A stretch of 64,000 bases of DNA. Origin: Sphingobacterium sp. SRCM116780 (lineage in GTDB: Bacteria > Bacteroidota > Bacteroidia > Sphingobacteriales > Sphingobacteriaceae). The DNA lies in contig NZ_CP090446.1 in assembly GCF_021442025.1 (NCBI RefSeq), positions 2,604,001 to 2,668,000 on the forward strand, read 5' to 3'. This document shows, one piece after another, positions 23,724-31,159 of this stretch. Each line of letters opens with the position of its first letter. Within the stretch, counting starts at the first letter, position 1. The notes beneath the pieces were generated by a model. The model searched no databases, was not told the DNA's origin, and saw nothing but the letters and a program-made list of their open reading frames with translations. The position numbers and the translations under genes were made by a program.

Positions 23724-25409
23724 TTAGCATAGTGGGATGATGACTTCTACTTTAAGTCCTTTTCCCAACTCACCAGCAAAGTTAATTTTGCCACCTAAGC
23801 TTTCAATACGGTTTCCCGTATTTGTCAATCCATTTCCATATAATTTATCTTTTTCCATGCCTACGCCATTGTCACTAAAATAAATATGCAACTGATTGTT
23901 ACTCTTTTCAAAGCGAACAACAACATTGTCGGCCTGGCTATGTTTCTTCATATTGACCATCAATTCTTGCAACACGTGGGCGATCTCTTCTTTAGCCTGT
24001 TTGTCAACAGATTGCCAAAGATCGACTTCATTTCCTGCAATCAGCACCTTATGGCTATCGCTTGCGAACGATTTGAGCAACTCGGCAATATATTCATTAT
24101 AAGGTCTGTCGGTTTCCTTTTGCTCTTCTCCTTCATAGGAGATATCCCGTGATTTATCATACATCTCTTCCAGTCTATCGAGTATACCAGTGCGATCAAT
24201 ATCGTCGCGATTTTCAATCTCAATCATCACCCGATAAAGGCCATTGGCTACCACATCGTGAACTTTGCGAGATGTTTTGAGCTGACTAGCCTTAATCTTA
24301 TTTTGAGCTTCTAACTCTAAGCGTTGTTTACGTTTTTTATAATAGATGCTTCCTCCCCCAAGAAGGACAATCGAAAGTAGTGTTATCCCTCCTGTTACTA
24401 CCCGTTGCCTTGTCAGGCGATTGGCTTTCTCTGCATTATCTTTCTGTAGCATTAAGTTGTCAGATTTATTCTTTTCCACTTCATAACGGATCACAGCGAA
24501 TTGGTTTTTGGCAGCAGATCTTGCTTGTTGGATGCTATCGCTCAGTTGTTGATAAATTTTAAAATAATTTCTTGCAGAGTCTGGAGAACTTACGTAAGCT
24601 AATCTTTCTACTGCTTTCATTTCGTCTTCTGTATTTTTCAGTTGTTTTGCAACAGTATATAGCTTTCTTGCATAAAATAAAGCTGAATCAGGTTTATTAT
24701 CCATATAATAATCTGTTAGATGTGTATAACTAGAATTAAGTCCCATTATATCATCATCATCTTTACGTATATTTAGTGCTATTAAAAGATCATGAGTTGG
24801 ATTATAATTATGATTCTGCTGCCAACGTGATAATGCTATATTGGTTAAAAAACGCGCATACTCCTTTCTATTTTTACCTGTTTCATTTAAAATTTTAGTA
24901 TAAATTGTTATCGCTTCACTATAATTACCATTATCATGATAAACTTTTGCCTTATTATTTAAATATATCTGATTACTCAAAGAGTCGTTAGAATATTTAA
25001 TTGCTAAGTCGTAAAAATATAAAGCCTTATCATAATCTTTTAGTTGATATGTAGCAACACCTAAATTATTGTAATTATGACTCAAATAAGTGCGGTTTTG
25101 AGAGTTGTTTTTATCTAGATAGTCTATAGCTTGTAATGCCGTTTCTTGTGCACCAAAATAATCTCCTTCATCCTTTTGTATGATAGCCATAATAATTAAA
25201 CAATTCGCTGTGTTTAAACTATCGTTTGCTTCACTAAATATATCTTTGGCTTGACTAAAATTTAAAAATGCACTGTCAGCTTTTCTTTCATTGAAAAATT
25301 CATAGGCTTTATCGTAATAAGGATTATCTACTGATGTTCTCTTCTCAACTGCTTTTTTTGAGCAGGATAAAAAAATAAAGAAAAATAGAAATATGATTAC
25401 TGATCTCAA
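23724..25409 (-). CDS. TPR sensor histidine kinase
   Basis: 561 residues. N-terminal signal with FLSC lipobox-like site (Cys 16), TPR repeats over ~30-310 (YFGAQETALQAIDYLDKN, LKDYDKALYFYDLAIKYSND), a coiled region, one membrane segment (~335-355), a NarX-type dimerisation helix with the phospho-acceptor His in RKVHDVVANGLY, and a C-terminal ATPase domain with N-box ELMVNMKKHSQA, DNGVGM and GNGLTNTGNRIESLGG. The TPR part probably senses a protein or peptide ligand in the periplasm. It lies next to a microprotein gene on the same strand, which could encode a ligand (inference). Confidence 0.9.
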   Translation of the reverse strand: MRSVIIFLFFFIFLSCSKKAVEKRTSVDNPYYDKAYEFFNERKADSAFLNFSQAKDIFSEANDSLNTANCLIIMAIIQKDEGDYFGAQETALQAIDYLDKNNSQNRTYLSHNYNNLGVATYQLKDYDKALYFYDLAIKYSNDSLSNQIYLNNKAKVYHDNGNYSEAITIYTKILNETGKNRKEYARFLTNIALSRWQQNHNYNPTHDLLIALNIRKDDDDIMGLNSSYTHLTDYYMDNKPDSALFYARKLYTVAKQLKNTEDEMKAVERLAYVSSPDSARNYFKIYQQLSDSIQQARSAAKNQFAVIRYEVEKNKSDNLMLQKDNAEKANRLTRQRVVTGGITLLSIVLLGGGSIYYKKRKQRLELEAQNKIKASQLKTSRKVHDVVANGLYRVMIEIENRDDIDRTGILDRLEEMYDKSRDISYEGEEQKETDRPYNEYIAELLKSFASDSHKVLIAGNEVDLWQSVDKQAKEEIAHVLQELMVNMKKHSQADNVVVRFEKSNNQLHIYFSDNGVGMEKDKLYGNGLTNTGNRIESLGGKINFAGELGKGLKVEVIIPLC

Positions 25410-25478
25410 GGTTATTGGTTTTATTCGAAACTACTGAAAATTAAATGCAAAAACAATGAGAACTAAAAGAAAAAGGCA

Positions 25479-25505
25479 GCTCTCGCTACCTTTTTATTAT
25501 AAAAT
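25479..25505 (-). terminator. Terminator after microprotein A
   Basis: Stem AAAAAGG-C-AGC / GCT-A-CCTTTTT with TCTC loop, one mismatch, located a few bases after the microprotein stop. Its presence supports the microprotein being a real, separately terminated transcript. Confidence 0.7.
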
Positions 25506-25510
25506 CCTAA

Positions 25511-25663
25511 TTATGGTCTTGTTGGACGTGGAGGAATTGGTGTGCTTGTGTCACCAGTTGTTCCACCATCTCCATCGCGAGTTGTTTGAGTTGTTGTTTG
25601 TCCACTGTTCGTATTAGAACCAGATGGATTACCAAATAAAAGCATGAAAATTAAATACCACAT
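25511..25663 (-). CDS. Microprotein A (MWY...LLFGNPS family)
   Basis: 50 residues, too short for routine gene calling. Starts MWYLIFMLLFGNPSGSNTNS, followed by GQTTTQTTRDGDGGTTGD and a Pro/Thr-rich tail PIPPRPTRP. A second copy with the same first 35 positions lies at 27277. A short hydrophobic N-terminus of about 11 residues then Gly/Thr/Asn-rich and Pro-rich sequence suggests a membrane-associated or exported peptide. The two copies differ at the DNA level mostly in ways that keep the protein, and this one has its own terminator. It sits between the sensor kinase and the hairpin-rich segment at 25692-25800. Function unknown; a signalling ligand is a guess. Confidence 0.75.
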   Translation of the reverse strand: MWYLIFMLLFGNPSGSNTNSGQTTTQTTRDGDGGTTGDTSTPIPPRPTRP

Positions 25664-25691
25664 GTTTCAAAAAATTAAAAGTCAAAAACTG

Positions 25692-25800
25692 GGTAGGTCC
25701 ACGTGCCCTATGCACGGGATTACTACAAAAGTTTTCAGAAGGCCTTCTGAATTTTTTGGGAAGTGTGAGTGTCCATCACGGGAGGCTAAAGCTGCTTCCC
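25692..25800. ncRNA. Hairpin-rich, GC-richer segment: candidate structured RNA or relic DNA site
   Basis: Three stems in succession: GTAG...CTAC enclosing CGTGC-CCTAT-GCACG (about 25692-25725); TTCAGAA-GGCC-TTCTGAA followed by six T (25734-25757); and GGGAAG...CTTCCC enclosing smaller stems (about 25758-25800). GC content is clearly above the flanks. In the minus direction it would be the leader of microprotein A; in the plus direction the middle hairpin plus T-run looks like a terminator. It could be a regulatory leader, an independent small RNA, or the remains of a transfer origin or other mobile-element end. Strand not determined. Confidence 0.4.
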
Positions 25801-26039
25801 AAACCGGCTAAATACTACCGCGATATCTTCTCTTTGTGAAATCTCTTTTGTATCTTTCCTCGAAAGAACCAATCGATATATGAACTGATTTCGAAAACAA
25901 ATTTATAGCGGATAAAACCCTTAACATCAGATATTTCCGATGTTTCCGATACTATTCCAGGATTTCCTTTGTTCATCCAGAATTTCCTATGGAATTCCGT
26001 CATTTTTGGTAAAAGAAAGATTGAAAAAAGGTTAATTTA

Positions 26040-26085
26040 TTTACGGAAAACCGTAAATTCCGATGCTGTGAATAATTTAATTTTG
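26040..26085 (+). promoter_or_regulatory. Palindrome-controlled promoter of the 386-residue gene
   Basis: Perfect operator TTTACGGAAAACCGTAAA (26040-26057) followed after exactly 20 bp by -7 box TAATTTTG (26078-26085). The ATG at 26091 is only 5 nt past the box, so the transcript may be leaderless. Confidence 0.85.
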
Positions 26086-26090
26086 TGATA

Positions 26091-27251
26091 ATGTTTGAAA
26101 TTGATCTATTTAATGAAGAGGTGATAAAGTTTTATTTTGGAAAAAAAATCCAAAAAGAATTACCACTAGAAATCGAGAAACCTTCTCGAGCAAAACTTAT
26201 GAATTACTGTTTAACTCTTTTGGCAAGAGGAAAACTAAAAAAAGATATACCTACGTTGATCAGTATTTTCGATCCGCATCATAAATATGAAAATATAGAA
26301 GCTGCTATAAAAAAAGTTGGTGCAGATAAATTTCGACCGCTTCAAGATTTTATAATACAAAAAACAACCAAACCAACAGATAATAGCATAAAGCTACTCT
26401 CCATATTAATTGATTTTCAACCCAGACCCTTTGATGAATGGAGAAGATTATATGATTTAAAAACTTCATTACTTGAAGATTCAAAAGACTATCAACATGA
26501 CGATATAAAAACTGATGCTGATATAATTAATAATGGCGAAATTTCAGAGGATAAGAAAAATGAAGAGATTTCTCCTAAAGAAACCGTAGTAGAAGTGAGT
26601 AAGGAAGAAGTTTTTGAAGAAACTTGTGAAGAAGATACAACTGATCTCGATAAAAAGAATATTATTCTCCCTTCGGGTTCGGAACAAGTTTCATCTCAGA
26701 TCAATGAAAATACCCCATATGAAGAGAATATAGATAATGATGAGGTAATCAGTAAGCATAATGAAATACAAAAACCTAAGAGTTTCATTTCACTTTCAGA
26801 AGAGAAAGTAAAACCAAAATCAAAATGGTTTTTTATATTATTTAGGAATAGACATGCTCTTCGTGCTCTAGGAGGAACTACATTCGTAATTGGTCTGTTT
26901 ATCAGTACCTATTACCTAACACCAAAACAATGTATGTGCTGGGTCGGGGATCATTATATTGCTGTTGACTGTCAGAATAACAATATAAAGGGTGAAATCA
27001 TTGCTTTGGATGAGCAAAAATTAAATGAATTTAAGAAAATCACCAAACCAGATACGCTTACAGCTAAGGATGTCAATCAGGTTTGGTATTCTAAAATAAA
27101 CAATAACGTAGAATTCTTCACCGCACCTGGATTTCATCCGATACATGGACAAAGATCATTAAAGGTAGCAACTGAACATATTATCGAACAGTATGCTATA
27201 AAAGGAGATGCACAAATAGAAAAGCACAGTGTAAAAACATTTTATAAATGA
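26091..27251 (+). CDS. Membrane protein with charged linker, function unknown
   Basis: 386 residues from the ATG at 26091; a GTG two codons earlier overlaps the -7 box and is not preferred. N-terminal helical domain (1-125: FNEEVIKFYFGKKIQKELPL, RAKLMNYCLTLLARGKL, IDFQPRPFDEW), then a very acidic low-complexity linker (~140-240), one membrane segment (~265-283, GGTTFVIGLFISTYYL), and a C-terminal domain outside or periplasmic with KQCMCWVGDHYIAVDCQ, KITKPDTLTAKDVNQVWY and FFTAPGFHPIHGQRSL. I recall the C-terminal block from unannotated Bacteroidota proteins but know no function. The design could transmit a signal between cytoplasm and periplasm. It is flanked by the two microproteins and controlled by the shared palindrome. 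Confidence 0.78.
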   Translation: MFEIDLFNEEVIKFYFGKKIQKELPLEIEKPSRAKLMNYCLTLLARGKLKKDIPTLISIFDPHHKYENIEAAIKKVGADKFRPLQDFIIQKTTKPTDNSIKLLSILIDFQPRPFDEWRRLYDLKTSLLEDSKDYQHDDIKTDADIINNGEISEDKKNEEISPKETVVEVSKEEVFEETCEEDTTDLDKKNIILPSGSEQVSSQINENTPYEENIDNDEVISKHNEIQKPKSFISLSEEKVKPKSKWFFILFRNRHALRALGGTTFVIGLFISTYYLTPKQCMCWVGDHYIAVDCQNNNIKGEIIALDEQKLNEFKKITKPDTLTAKDVNQVWYSKINNNVEFFTAPGFHPIHGQRSLKVATEHIIEQYAIKGDAQIEKHSVKTFYK

Positions 27252-27276
27252 CGTGCAAAAAATAAGGGTGTAAAGA

Positions 27277-27411
27277 TTATCCTTTGGGAGGACGTACTTG
27301 ACCTGTATCTCCCCCATCGCCATCACGAGCCGTTTGAATTGTTGTTTGTCCACTGTTTGTATTTGCATCCGAAGGATTACCAAATAAAAGCGCTAAAATA
27401 AAATACCACAT
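27277..27411 (-). CDS. Microprotein B (MWY...LLFGNPS family)
   Basis: 44 residues: MWYFILALLFGNPSDANTNS, then GQTTIQTARDGDGGDTGQVR and PPKG. It shares MWY, LLFGNPS, NTNSGQTT, QT-RDGDGG and a Pro-containing tail with microprotein A, while the tails differ in length. The gene is convergent with the 386-residue gene, the two stops being 25 bp apart. No palindrome was found upstream. Same inferred role as A, unknown. Confidence 0.72.
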   Translation of the reverse strand: MWYFILALLFGNPSDANTNSGQTTIQTARDGDGGDTGQVRPPKG

Positions 27412-27554
27412 CGTTTAAATAATTTAAATGTTTCAATATCTGTTTCTTCTTTTTATCCCATAGATAGGACAATTATTATTTGAATATAGAAAAGATAATT
27501 TATTATAACTAAAATTAAAAAAATTATTTATAGAACTAGAGATATATCTCTTAA

Positions 27555-28451
27555 TCAACTCATCACCTGTCTAAACAATTTCTTGATATGATTGATCTCT
27601 TCTTTGAAACTGGTGTTTTTGCGGGTTCCAAAGTACAGTGTGTTTTTAAGGGGGTTCTCCCCTTCCCATATCAGTTGGATTTCTTTCGCATCAATTTCTT
27701 TTTTACATAAAAAATCAGGAATAACTGCTAAACCATTTCCACCTTTTAAACAGCGAACAATGGAATTGAGATTGGGAACAATATAGTTTGGACGAAAATC
27801 AGGTTTATGTCCGAAATTCAAGCCCCAGAACTGAAACAAATGCTCCATATCTCCCGTTGTACCATACCACTTCTCTTGCTTTAACCAGTTCTCTACGGTT
27901 TCCTTTTCTCCACTTTCAAGCACTTTGTTAAATGCGCCCATATCCACTTTTTCACCGCCTACCAATACGATTTGTTCCGATGAAAAAGCTTCGTGATCGA
28001 TATTGGTTGAAGAACCCTTTTTAGGTGTAATGATCAGATCCAAAATTCCCTTATCCAATTGATCCAACATCTCCGGATAGTTTCCAAAATTGATAATCAA
28101 GTTAAAAGGTAAGGTCGAGACATACTGTTCTAAAGTCGTTTGAAAGGTTTCAAAGCACATCCCGATACTGATGGTCGGTGTATTTTTCTCTGTTGATTTC
28201 TGGAAGTTCTTTTCTACGTTTTCTAATTTTTGCACAGGCTCTAAGATCGCATTGTACAAAACCTTTCCCCTTTCTGTTGGAACCATTTTACGACCTGTCC
28301 GATCAAATAATTTATACCCAACATAGGACTCCAGCGAACTCAAATGAAGACTTACGCCTGGTTGAGAAATAAACAACGCTTCAGCAGCTCCCGTTAATGT
28401 TCCTGTTTTATAAATTTCCTTAAACGTGCGGTACCATTCCAGATTGACCAT
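27555..28451 (-). CDS. LysR-family transcriptional regulator
   Basis: 298 residues. N-terminal winged HTH (MVNLEWYRTFKEIYKTGTLT, AAEALFISQPGVSLHLSSLE, GYKLFDRTGRKMVPTERG) and a LysR effector-binding domain (~90-295). Divergently placed from the mdaB-like operon, with the usual LysR arrangement of an intergenic region shared by regulator and target. A 16-bp palindrome lies between them. Likely senses a quinone or electrophile, given the target genes (inference). Confidence 0.93.
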   Translation of the reverse strand: MVNLEWYRTFKEIYKTGTLTGAAEALFISQPGVSLHLSSLESYVGYKLFDRTGRKMVPTERGKVLYNAILEPVQKLENVEKNFQKSTEKNTPTISIGMCFETFQTTLEQYVSTLPFNLIINFGNYPEMLDQLDKGILDLIITPKKGSSTNIDHEAFSSEQIVLVGGEKVDMGAFNKVLESGEKETVENWLKQEKWYGTTGDMEHLFQFWGLNFGHKPDFRPNYIVPNLNSIVRCLKGGNGLAVIPDFLCKKEIDAKEIQLIWEGENPLKNTLYFGTRKNTSFKEEINHIKKLFRQVMS

Positions 28452-28569
28452 ATTGTTCTCTTCTAAATTGACAAAAATTTAAATGAATAAGCCAATGTAC
28501 ATGCAGGAATGATTGATGCTATAGTTTCATTCACTTCTTCCATTGATTATCGCATACAAAGATACTAAT

Positions 28570-28585
28570 TATTATAATTATAATA
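28570..28585. promoter_or_regulatory. Candidate LysR operator
   Basis: TATTATAATTATAATA, a perfect 16-bp AT-only palindrome between the divergent LysR and mdaB-like genes, 45 bp upstream of the mdaB -7 box. Being AT-only in an AT-rich region, it could arise by chance. Confidence 0.45.
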
Positions 28586-28629
28586 GTTATCTATAATTTA
28601 TCCTATTTTTATAATAACAAAAGCTACCG

Positions 28630-28637
28630 TAATTTTG
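28630..28637 (+). promoter_or_regulatory. -7 box of the mdaB-like operon
   Basis: TAATTTTG, matching TAnnTTTG, 25 bp upstream of the mdaB-like ATG. The -33 position has TTTT at 28607-28610 rather than TTTG. Confidence 0.65.
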
Positions 28638-28662
28638 TGCTATACAAATAGCAAAAAACAAA

Positions 28663-29277
28663 ATGAAAAAGATATTTATTATTAATGCAGGTCAAAACTT
28701 CGGACATTCCGGAGGTCTTTACAATCAAACAATAACAGAAGAAACATTAAAATTTTTCAAAAACAACCCTGATTTTGAGGTGCAGATGACGCATATCGAA
28801 GAAGGATATGACGAGCAGGAAGAAGTCAGTAAATTCGTTTGGGCAGATTATGTCATTTACCATACCCCGATATGGTGGTTTCAATTGCCACATGGTTTTA
28901 AAAAATATATTGACGAGGTGTTTACAGCTGGGCACAAAACAGGTATTTATCGTAGCGATGGTCGTCGATCTGACAATCCAGAAATCAACTATGGAACTGG
29001 CGGGATGTTAGCAGGAACCAAATATTTATTGACTACAAGTTGGAATGCTCCACAAACAGCCTTTACACTTCCAGGAGAGTTCTTCCAAGAAACCAGTGTG
29101 GATGACGGTCCTTTATTTGGTTTCCATCGTATGAATGCTTTTGCTGCTATAGAAAAAATGGATAGTTTTCATTTTCATGACGTAGAAAAAAATGCAAATA
29201 TCGAACGTGACATGGAGATTTACAGGAATCATCTTCAACAGGTATTTGAAAAAGAAATGGCACTTGAAATTCAGTAA
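28663..29277 (+). CDS. mdaB: MdaB-type NAD(P)H:quinone oxidoreductase
   Basis: 204 residues, the normal length. Flavodoxin-like fold: INAGQNFGHSGG (flavin-binding loop at the N-terminus), VIYHTPIWWFQLPHGFKKYIDEVFTAGH (the IxWF block of MdaB/NQO-type enzymes), TTSWNAPQTAF and GFHRMNAFAA. Reduces quinones by two electrons with NAD(P)H, protecting from radical damage. Cytoplasmic. First gene of an operon with a YgiN-like monooxygenase (17 bp gap) and an aldo-keto reductase (13 bp gap); MdaB with YgiN is a recurrent pairing for quinone handling. Confidence 0.93.
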   Translation: MKKIFIINAGQNFGHSGGLYNQTITEETLKFFKNNPDFEVQMTHIEEGYDEQEEVSKFVWADYVIYHTPIWWFQLPHGFKKYIDEVFTAGHKTGIYRSDGRRSDNPEINYGTGGMLAGTKYLLTTSWNAPQTAFTLPGEFFQETSVDDGPLFGFHRMNAFAAIEKMDSFHFHDVEKNANIERDMEIYRNHLQQVFEKEMALEIQ

Positions 29278-29294
29278 TTTAATAATAATAGCAT

Positions 29295-29582
29295 ATGAAA
29301 ATATATCTTACTGTCGTTGTACGTGCAAAGGATGCCTATCGTGAACAGGTCAAGAAAACTTTGTTGAATATGGTCGCAGAAACTCGAAAAGAAGTTGTTG
29401 TTGAATTATACAACCTGCATCAAAGTACAGAGGATAAAAATGTGTTTACGTTCTACGAAATCTGGAAAGATCAGGCGAGTCTAGATATGCACAATGAACA
29501 ACCTTATATAAAAGATTTTCAATCGATTATCGAAGAGCAATTGGCAGAAGCGCCGCTTATCGTAAAAACAGTATTAATTTAA
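29295..29582 (+). CDS. YgiN/ABM-type quinol monooxygenase
   Basis: 95 residues of the antibiotic-biosynthesis-monooxygenase fold (ferredoxin-like dimer): VVVRAKDAYREQVKKTLLNM, TFYEIWKDQASLDMHNEQPY with the typical ExWxD and His. Expected to act on quinols together with the preceding quinone reductase. Cofactor-free enzymes of this fold are common. Confidence 0.88.
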   Translation: MKIYLTVVVRAKDAYREQVKKTLLNMVAETRKEVVVELYNLHQSTEDKNVFTFYEIWKDQASLDMHNEQPYIKDFQSIIEEQLAEAPLIVKTVLI

Positions 29583-29595
29583 AAATTCAAAGAAA

Positions 29596-30579
29596 ATGGA
29601 ATATCGGAAATTAGGAAATACAAATCTATCGTTATCAGCTATTACACATGGTGCATTTGCCATCGGTGGAAATATGTGGGGAGGAAATGCAAAAAAGGAT
29701 TCGATCGATTCCATCCATTCTTCTTTGGATTATGGTGTCACTTCTATTGATACAGCTCCTTTCTATGGATTTGGATTAAGTGAAGAAATGATTGGTGAAG
29801 CCATTAAAGGTAAAGATCGTTCTAAGATCCAACTCTTGACTAAATTTGGTTTGGTTTGGGATGGTAGCAACCAGGGTAAAGGAGAGTTTTTCTTTGATGC
29901 CGAAGAAAATGGTAAAACCATTCCTGTATACAAATATGCAGCTAAAGCGAGCATCATCCGTGAAGTCGAAGCCAGTTTAAAACGTTTAGGAACAGATTAC
30001 ATCGATCTTTTGCAATTGCATTGGCCAGATAATTCTACCCCAATAAACGAAACAATGGAAACCTTAGAACTTTTAATTCAACAAGGAAAAATCCGTGCTG
30101 CAGGGGTAAGTAATTATAGTGTAGTGCAGTTACAAGAAGCTGAGAGAACACTGTCATTGGCGAGCAATCAAGTTTCATACAGCATGTTGAACAGAGCTAT
30201 TGAAAAAGATTTAGTGCCATATGCGTTAGAAAATGATCTTGGAATTATTGTTTATAGTCCCATGGAAAGAGGACTGTTAACGGGTAAATATTTTAAAGAA
30301 GCACAATTGAAAGCAGATGATCACCGTAATGGCTACTTCGCGCAATTCGAGTTGGAAAAAGTAAAAACCTTATTAGCAGATCTAGAAAAAATTGCCGTAG
30401 AAAAGAACGTCAGTATGTCGCAATTGGTTTTACGTTGGACGACTTTACAACCAGCTATTCGTGTTGTATTAGCTGGAGCGCGTAATACAGAACAAGCGAT
30501 TGAAAATGCGGAGGCCTTACGTATTCAACTTTCTTCAGAAGAATTGAATACCATCCAATTGGCATTGTCCAAATTTTAA
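29596..30579 (+). CDS. Aldo-keto reductase
   Basis: 327 residues, TIM-barrel NADPH-dependent oxidoreductase. Catalytic tetrad: Asp and Tyr in SIDTAPFYGFGLSEEMIG, Lys in QLLTKFG, His in LLQLHWPD. C-terminal NADP-binding region with AGARNTEQAIENAEAL. Last gene of the mdaB operon, so probably reduces carbonyl products of the same stress. Closed by a strong terminator. Confidence 0.94.
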   Translation: MEYRKLGNTNLSLSAITHGAFAIGGNMWGGNAKKDSIDSIHSSLDYGVTSIDTAPFYGFGLSEEMIGEAIKGKDRSKIQLLTKFGLVWDGSNQGKGEFFFDAEENGKTIPVYKYAAKASIIREVEASLKRLGTDYIDLLQLHWPDNSTPINETMETLELLIQQGKIRAAGVSNYSVVQLQEAERTLSLASNQVSYSMLNRAIEKDLVPYALENDLGIIVYSPMERGLLTGKYFKEAQLKADDHRNGYFAQFELEKVKTLLADLEKIAVEKNVSMSQLVLRWTTLQPAIRVVLAGARNTEQAIENAEALRIQLSSEELNTIQLALSKF

Positions 30580-30594
30580 ATTATACTTCTTTGG

Positions 30595-30637
30595 ATATAC
30601 GGAAAAGGTCTATTTGAAATAGACCTTTTCCGTATAT
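30595..30637 (+). terminator. Terminator after the aldo-keto reductase gene
   Basis: Perfect 19-bp inverted repeat starting ATATACGGAAAAGGTCTAT with a 5-nt loop, 15 bp after the stop. Confidence 0.8.
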
Positions 30638-30809
30638 GTTGTTTTATATAAAATATACTTGCTGCTATTCTAGTACTTATATTGTGTAGGCAATTGCGTA
30701 TATTACAGATGAAAATAAGTTTTGTTTTTTCATCATCTATTGAATAGTGATTTTTAAAACAGAAAAATTAACATCCGTACATCAAGCTTGACTCCCTAAA
30801 AGAAAAACA

Positions 30810-31115
30810 ATGATTACAGTAAAAGTTACCTATACCGTTAAAAAGGAATATGTTGAATCTAACAAAAAAAGAATTCAAGCCTTTCTGAATGCATTTAAAA
30901 CATTAGACAATAGTCAATTTGTGTATTCGATATTTCAATTACAAGATAGCGACACTTTCATCCATCTATCGCAATACAAAAATGAATCTATTCAACAGGA
31001 GCTCTTACATGTACCTTCCTTTTTAGCATTTCAACAACAACGAGACCTTCATCTTATATCCGATCCTACTATTGAATTTTTAACCTGTATTGGATCATCC
31101 AAAAACATATTATGA
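30810..31115 (+). CDS. Small protein, ABM-like fold possible
   Basis: 101 residues. VKVTYTVKKEYVESNKKRIQAFLNAF, QFVYSIFQLQDSDTFIHLSQY and PSFLAFQQQRDL follow the strand-helix-strand order of antibiotic-biosynthesis-monooxygenase-like dimers, but key residues are not obvious. Cytoplasmic. Convergent with the thioredoxin-reductase-like gene. Function not assigned. Confidence 0.6.
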   Translation: MITVKVTYTVKKEYVESNKKRIQAFLNAFKTLDNSQFVYSIFQLQDSDTFIHLSQYKNESIQQELLHVPSFLAFQQQRDLHLISDPTIEFLTCIGSSKNIL

Positions 31116-31159
31116 TGAAATCGTATCTCATGATATTGAAATGAGTCCGCTTAACGCTA

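Noticed and set aside
25815..26003. 62-codon minus-strand frame divergent from the 386-residue gene
   Set aside because: No family, no ribosome site and no -7 box on that strand. The palindrome at 26040 could serve it, so it is not excluded, but it is too weak to annotate.
30595..30637. Long inverted repeat considered as an operator for the following small gene
   Set aside because: It lies just after the stop of the aldo-keto reductase, has a short loop and is about 170 bp from the next start; a terminator is the simpler reading.
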